A stretch of 64,000 nt of DNA from Bacteroidales bacterium Phil12 (GTDB lineage: Bacteria; Bacteroidota; Bacteroidia; Bacteroidales; P3): positions 62,001 through 126,000 of the forward strand of contig NWBO01000064.1 in the NCBI GenBank assembly GCA_002633275.1. Direction: 5' to 3'. This document shows positions 61,801 to 64,000 of the stretch, piece by piece. Position numbers and translations under genes: made by a program. How positions within the stretch are numbered: position 1 is the first letter of the stretch; each line of letters begins with the position of its first letter. Under the pieces are notes generated by a model. That model worked only from the letters and a program-made list of their open reading frames with translations. It did no database searches and had not been told where the DNA came from.

Positions 61801-62743
61801 CAAATACAATGCTATTGTTGTTTTGGAAGATTTGAATTTTGGTTTTATGCGAGGACGTCAAAAGATTGAAAAGCAAGTATATCAAAAATTTGAAAAGAAA
61901 CTAATCGATAAATTAAATTACTATGTAGATAAACAAAAAAATTCCAACGAAATAGGCGGTCTGTTCCACGCTTTGCAACTAACCAACAAATTTGAGAGTT
62001 TCAAAGATATGGAAAAACAAAATGGTTGTCTATTCTATATTCCAGCTTGGAATACAAGCAAGATTGACCCAGTTACTGGATTTGTGAATATGTTTGATAC
62101 TTCTTATTGTTCCGTTAAAGAATCAAAAGTTTTCTTTTCTAAATTTGACACTATTCGTTATAACGCAAAAGACGATTTGTTTGAATTTGCCTTTGATTAC
62201 GATAATTTCACAACGAAAGCGCAAGGAACTAAAACGCAATGGACTTTATGCTCATTTGGTCAAAGAATTGAAATATTTCGCAACAAAGAAAAGAATAATA
62301 CGTGGGATAATAAGGAAATCAATATCAATGACGAATTCAAACAATTATTCAACGAATTTAATATTGATATCAATATCAATGACAATCTGAAACAAGAGAT
62401 TCAAAAGCAGACAAGTGCAGAGTTTTTCAAACGTATCATGCATTTAATGAAACTATTGCTCCAAATACGAAACAGCATAACAGGTTCAACTGAAAAAAAT
62501 GATGATTACATTATTTCTCCTGTCGCCGATGAAAACGGAGTATTTTTTGATAGTCGTAAAGTCAATGAACCCGATAATTTACCAATAGACGCCGATGCTA
62601 ATGGTGCATACAATATTGCACGCAAAGGCTTATGGGTTGTCAGACAAATTCAAAACACAAAAGATGAAGACAAAATAAATTTGGCTATATCAAATAAAGG
62701 GTGGTTGAATTTTGTTCAGCAAAAACTATATTTGAATGATTGA
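58802..62743 (+). CDS. cas12a: Type V-A CRISPR RNA-guided endonuclease Cas12a (Cpf1)
   Basis: This 1313-residue single-effector nuclease processes its own crRNA and cuts target DNA next to a T-rich PAM. The RuvC residues are Asp916 in IIGIDRGERNLLY, Glu1009 in AIVVLEDLNFGFMRGR and Asp1265 in DADANGAYNIAR; Nuc-domain Arg1223 in LLLQIRNSITG matches the conserved nontarget-strand residue. The N-terminus (SLQKTLRFELIPQGETLQNI) and WED/REC regions are of normal length. The RNA-processing segment THKANEKIQNKNSHTKS keeps a histidine and lysines. I start at ATG 58802; a TTG two codons upstream is unlikely. It follows the recA terminator, lacks a clear TAnnTTTG box, and its end overlaps cas4 by eight bases. 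Confidence 0.97.
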   Translation: MKAETNLTELVNLYSLQKTLRFELIPQGETLQNIEKMGILTQDNQRTDDYEKVKTIIDEYHKRFIEICFKDFVLEDLDKYQELYITKNRSEQENTEFQKLKTNLRKQVVNRFKENDKLKRLFSKEFIKEDLVEYLDGRDEDKTRVERFKDFTTYFTGFFENRKNMYSDGEQSTAIAYRLIHENLPKFIDNLSIFNKIVERNEIKTKFSTIVNDLNCHLHSPINSIEEVFTIDYFNKTLSQKQIEDYNTIIGGVSKNNEKVQGLNEYINLYNQQQKDKSNRLPLLKKLFKQILSDREPISWLPEELSSDKDMANSVLNLYKEVYEIIYSNDNSLYNLITYIDNYDLSKIYISNDQSLTTLSQRIYNRYDIYTFAIKQTLKELNRQKRKENIEKYEARIDNLFENCESFSIEELNNIVKNTYKENEEIDTSKTIEQYFKDFGAINKEHIQKENLILQLENAFTVAKPILEAIDDNNKGISQDKDAVDKIKNLLDVLKDIQHFVKPLLGSNIEADKDENFYGSFSDIYQRLDKITPIYNMVRNYLTKKPYSEEKIKLNFEKGNLLNGWIDSYTEKSDNGTQYSGYLFRKLNSIGEYDYYLGISLDTKLFRNTDNVEENDKSEFERLDYYQLKSQTFFGNSYKGKQTYNKDKEDMITIIDDFIERLPNIHPLKERSKNKPDTFTPNQYLTYFKNYQEEYNCLLKDKKFKNKNEELIKNIIETIKSINRLPKDKIKAIISKNYTVFSEIISDIQDTLLKEKIFNYISVSKKAMEAAAKREQKTLYLFKISNKDLSYADTHSKGDRKSRGTENLHTIYFKTLMSGEQNVLDIGAGAIFYRKKTEWLKSSPTHKANEKIQNKNSHTKSEFEYGLIKDKRYIENKFLFHLSLTLNYQSKGIKNINPIVNNMIRNKEIKHIIGIDRGERNLLYLSLIDLKGNIVKQMSLNEIINEYNGNKYKTDYHDLLAKKEEERKKARLSWGTIENIKELKDGYISQVVHIISQMIVKYNAIVVLEDLNFGFMRGRQKIEKQVYQKFEKKLIDKLNYYVDKQKNSNEIGGLFHALQLTNKFESFKDMEKQNGCLFYIPAWNTSKIDPVTGFVNMFDTSYCSVKESKVFFSKFDTIRYNAKDDLFEFAFDYDNFTTKAQGTKTQWTLCSFGQRIEIFRNKEKNNTWDNKEININDEFKQLFNEFNIDININDNLKQEIQKQTSAEFFKRIMHLMKLLLQIRNSITGSTEKNDDYIISPVADENGVFFDSRKVNEPDNLPIDADANGAYNIARKGLWVVRQIQNTKDEDKINLAISNKGWLNFVQQKLYLND

Positions 62744-63302
62744 TTACATTCTTATATCAGAATTGAATGATTTTATCTTTTGTCCGTATTCCATATACCT
62801 ACACAATGCGTATATGGAAACGGACAAGGATTTCTATTCCGCCACGCCGCAAATTCAAGGAACTATTGCTCATGAATCGGTGGACAACAAAAGCAACAGC
62901 ACAAGAAAAGATGTATTATTGGCTCTGCCTGTGTTTTCCGAACAATTTGGAATTATGGGGAAAATAGATGTATATAAAATCAAAGAACAATCGCTTATAG
63001 AACGTAAATATAAATTAAACAAAATATATAGAGGACAAATATATCAGTTATGGGCTCAGTATCTGTGCCTTAAAGAAATGGGATACGATGTAAAGAAAAT
63101 AAGTTTTTATGAAATATCTACAAATAAAACATTGCCTATCAATCTGCCGACGAAAGATGATATAAAAGAATTTACGGATTTCATCGAACAATTTCGGTCT
63201 TATGATCCCAATTCCGCAATACAGGTCAATAATAATAAATGTACTCACTGTATATATTGCAACCTCTGTGATAAAACAGATTTAGAAAATGTTTTCCAAT
63301 AA
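62736..63302 (+). CDS. cas4: CRISPR-associated exonuclease Cas4
   Basis: This 188-residue RecB-type nuclease trims prespacers and helps select PAM-bearing ends during adaptation. Iron-sulphur cysteines are Cys16 (NDFIFCPYSIY) and the C-terminal set Cys169, Cys172, Cys175 and Cys178 (KCTHCIYCNLC). The nuclease motif is seen as IAHESVD, GKIDVYKI, LIERKYKLNK, and RGQIYQLWAQYL. It overlaps cas12a by eight bases at its start and cas1 by 14 bases at its end, so all three genes are probably one polycistronic, translationally coupled unit. Confidence 0.94.
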   Translation: MIDYILISELNDFIFCPYSIYLHNAYMETDKDFYSATPQIQGTIAHESVDNKSNSTRKDVLLALPVFSEQFGIMGKIDVYKIKEQSLIERKYKLNKIYRGQIYQLWAQYLCLKEMGYDVKKISFYEISTNKTLPINLPTKDDIKEFTDFIEQFRSYDPNSAIQVNNNKCTHCIYCNLCDKTDLENVFQ

Positions 63303-64000
63303 AGATATAGAAATGCGGTCTATCTTTGTAATTAATTGTATTAAAGATAGAAATTTGCGAGTTAGCAATGGAGAACTTTTATTAGAAGAAATAGAAGAGT
63401 CTGCGCATAACAAAATTTTGACCAAGATGCCTTTTCAAAAATTATTGGCACTTTTTATTGTCGGGCATATCCATATAACAACACCATTAATAGAAAAATG
63501 CAAGAAATTCGGAGTTGCTTTAATTGTTGTTAAACCCAATTGGCGTCCTGTGTTTTATTGGTCAGATTCGGCAGAAGCCAATTATTTATTGCGTATAAAA
63601 CAATATAAATTTGATGCTGATGATATTTCTTTGGCTCGCAATATTATCACTAATAAGATTAGCAACCAAAAAATTCTTCTTGTTAAAACAAGGCGAAAAG
63701 ATATTCTGACACTTAATGCTATTAATTGTTGTATTAGATATCTTGAACTAATAAACATAACTGCTAATTATAAAGAACTTTTGGGTATAGAGGGATTGGT
63801 CGCCAAACAATTTTTTTGTGCTTATTTTCAAGACTACAATTGGAAAGCACGACTTCCTCGTACAAAATGCGACTACGTAAATACCATATTAGATATAGGT
63901 TATTCTATTCTTTTCAATTACGTGGAATGTTTTTTGCGAATGTTCGGTTTTGATTTATATAGAGGTATATTTCATAGGCAGTGGTTCAAACGCAAATCTC
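63289..64000 (+). CDS. cas1: CRISPR integrase Cas1, 3' end beyond window
   Basis: The frame opened by the ATG at 63289 (MFSNKDIEMRSIFVINCIKD) is intact for 237 codons to the window edge. Cas1 joins new spacers to the CRISPR array. The catalytic glutamate is Glu168 in LLGIEGLVAKQF, and the catalytic histidine is His229 in FDLYRGIFHRQW; the last acidic residue would lie past the window. The start overlaps the end of cas4 by 14 bases. cas2 and the CRISPR array should follow. Confidence 0.93.
   Translation, partial: MFSNKDIEMRSIFVINCIKDRNLRVSNGELLLEEIEESAHNKILTKMPFQKLLALFIVGHIHITTPLIEKCKKFGVALIVVKPNWRPVFYWSDSAEANYLLRIKQYKFDADDISLARNIITNKISNQKILLVKTRRKDILTLNAINCCIRYLELINITANYKELLGIEGLVAKQFFCAYFQDYNWKARLPRTKCDYVNTILDIGYSILFNYVECFLRMFGFDLYRGIFHRQWFKRKS

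Noticed and set aside
58711-64000. CRISPR array near cas12a
   Set aside because: No repeated direct-repeat and spacer pattern and no type V-A-like repeat ending is present in the visible DNA; the array is probably beyond 64 kb.
1-64000. tRNA and rRNA genes
   Set aside because: No cloverleaf with the usual TTC and CCA-end motifs and no rRNA-like stretch was noticed, though short tRNA genes are hard to exclude by eye.

Overview
The window looks like a chromosome segment of a member of the Bacteroidales, and I cannot name the species. The support is the AT-rich genome, repeated Bacteroidetes -7 boxes (TAnnTTTG) ahead of genes, type IX secretion (T9SS) C-terminal domains, HU-like DNA-binding proteins with N-terminal extensions, an UpxY-type antiterminator and a Bacteroides-style mobilizable element. 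No rRNA, tRNA or CRISPR array was seen inside the window.

Layout. (1) 1-1208: 5' part of a minus-strand MBOAT O-acyltransferase gene. (2) About 1.3-22.6 kb: an integrated mobilizable element on the plus strand. Its backbone holds two tandem tyrosine recombinases, an unknown protein, an excisionase-like HTH protein, a DUF3987 primase/helicase-like protein, a DUF6371 zinc-finger protein, a putative oriT and a MobV relaxase. The backbone looks clearly richer in G+C than the AT-rich cargo (10.3-22.5 kb). The cargo is a packed defence island: XRE regulator, FRG-domain protein, McrB-like AAA+ NTPase, LlaJI-type nuclease, AlbA_2/Schlafen-type ATP-binding protein, then a three-gene unit of a small FVTNSSS-leader protein, a radical SAM/SPASM enzyme and a 1313-residue nuclease-STAND NTPase. 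I do not recognise that last unit as a described system, and it is my main candidate for something new. (3) 22.5-23.75 kb: non-coding, with two large imperfect inverted repeats. (4) 23.75-42 kb: chromosomal genes: nadE, purF, small envelope proteins, ftsK, a LolA-like gene, lptC, a TPR gene, an outer-membrane barrel gene, coaX, an aminopeptidase C gene and purL. (5) 42-46 kb: a tandem duplication of a lipoprotein gene plus a T9SS leucine-rich-repeat gene; the second lipoprotein copy is broken by one in-frame TGA. (6) 46-49.1 kb: nucleotide-sugar genes fcl, gmd and galE. (7) 49.3-51.6 kb: a Sel1-repeat remnant, three HU-like genes and intergenic repeats. (8) 51.7-58.7 kb: ssb, an outer-membrane protein gene, der, ybjQ, hslR, a Fic gene, an upxY-type gene and recA. 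(9) 58.8-64.0 kb: a type V-A CRISPR locus with cas12a, cas4 and the start of cas1. The genes overlap, and the array and cas2 must lie beyond the window if present.

A family of about 21-bp repeats recurs at five places between 28.5 and 55.5 kb, in intergenic DNA and in frame inside ftsK, coaX and a small open frame, where it encodes heptapeptide repeats. This is the most unusual non-genic signal. Other items for a second look are a NadE whose amidase domain has lost its cysteine, a promoter-proximal G10 tract, and a nested inverted repeat with three iterons between HU genes.
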